DNA of 49,667 bases, from positions 1 through 49,667 of the forward strand of contig CAJTOM010000009.1 of the NCBI GenBank assembly GCA_910577915.1, given 5' to 3'. This stretch comes from an uncultured Oscillospiraceae bacterium. GTDB lineage: Bacteria; Bacillota; Clostridia; Oscillospirales; Oscillospiraceae. How positions within the stretch are numbered: position 1 is the first letter of the stretch; every line of letters begins with the position of its first letter. Of this stretch, positions 49,631 through 49,667 are shown one piece after another. Below the pieces are notes generated by a model. That model was not told the DNA's origin and did not search any database. It worked only from the letters and a program-made list of their open reading frames with translations. The translations under genes were made by a program, and so were the position numbers.

Positions 49631-49667
49631 ATGAGAAATCTCAAGAAGATTCTCGCCCTGGTGCTGG
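49631..49667 (+). CDS. Start of a secreted protein (cut by window end)
   Basis: Only 12 codons are visible (MRNLKKILALVL), which read as the positively charged start of a signal peptide. The AAGGAGGA site 11 bases ahead supports the start. The product cannot be named; S-layer or lipoprotein genes in this group often begin like this. Confidence 0.6.
   Translation, partial: MRNLKKILALVL

Noticed and set aside
1..49667. CRISPR arrays, insertion sequences, prophage or integrase genes
   Set aside because: No regularly spaced repeats, transposase or integrase motifs, or long terminal inverted repeats were seen; the GCTACCA copies are too short and irregular for a CRISPR array.

Overview
The window is a GC-rich (roughly 60% or more) chromosomal segment from a Gram-positive anaerobe, most likely a gut Oscillospiraceae of the Flavonifractor / Lawsonibacter / Pseudoflavonifractor type. 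The basis is Firmicutes-type gene sets (class II GalT, HisZ-dependent short HisG, dnaG-rpoD, a T-box before thrS, SpoIIID, so probably an endospore former), strong Shine-Dalgarno sequences and many near-consensus sigma-A promoters. I see no IS element, prophage, rRNA gene, canonical tRNA or CRISPR array.

Layout. 1-2509: DegV, a DUF4349 lipoprotein and a shortened XRE regulator, all on the minus strand. 2672-7036: a plus-strand operon with a consensus promoter and a LexA-like site at the start point. It holds a DNA-repair radical SAM protein, two NTF2-like proteins, a VOC protein, the TIGR03915 repair partner and a DinB-like protein. 7130-11288: potABCD polyamine ABC transporter. 11361-15159: galT, galK and an AraC regulator (minus). 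15401-24814: a complete histidine operon, yerC-hisZGDCBHAF-(PEBP)-hisIE-hisJ. 24885-28893: a lipoprotein solute-binding protein and a hybrid histidine kinase (minus). 29010-29758: a DIP1984 gene followed by a candidate structured RNA with a tRNA T-arm motif. 29908-31067: a CYTH protein and a HAD phosphatase. 31150-36363: RuBisCO-like protein, class III aminotransferase and FGGY kinase, with a divergent TetR regulator. 36562-38347: flotillin with a yybP-ykoY (Mn2+) riboswitch-like leader. 38421-40526: thrS (no TGS domain) with a threonine T-box. 40580-43848: an SLH-transglutaminase protein, an LCP protein, a small protein and spoIIID. 43992-44960: AraC-GyrI regulator. 45014-48104: rpoD and dnaG. 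48313 to the end: a small membrane protein, a short phosphopantetheinyl transferase, a 440-base non-coding stretch with five GCTACCA heptamers, and the start of a secreted protein.

How the genes work together. The his operon encodes every step from PRPP/ATP to histidine, headed by its likely regulator. The pot genes form a full importer. galKT converts galactose to UDP-galactose/glucose-1-phosphate under a neighbouring AraC protein. The most unusual parts are the possibly damage-inducible radical SAM / TIGR03915 repair operon with extra genes inserted, the DIP1984 plus tRNA-like RNA pair, the RuBisCO-like pathway of unknown substrate, and a manganese-type riboswitch in front of a flotillin gene. 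All function calls are from reading motifs and translations; no database search was run.
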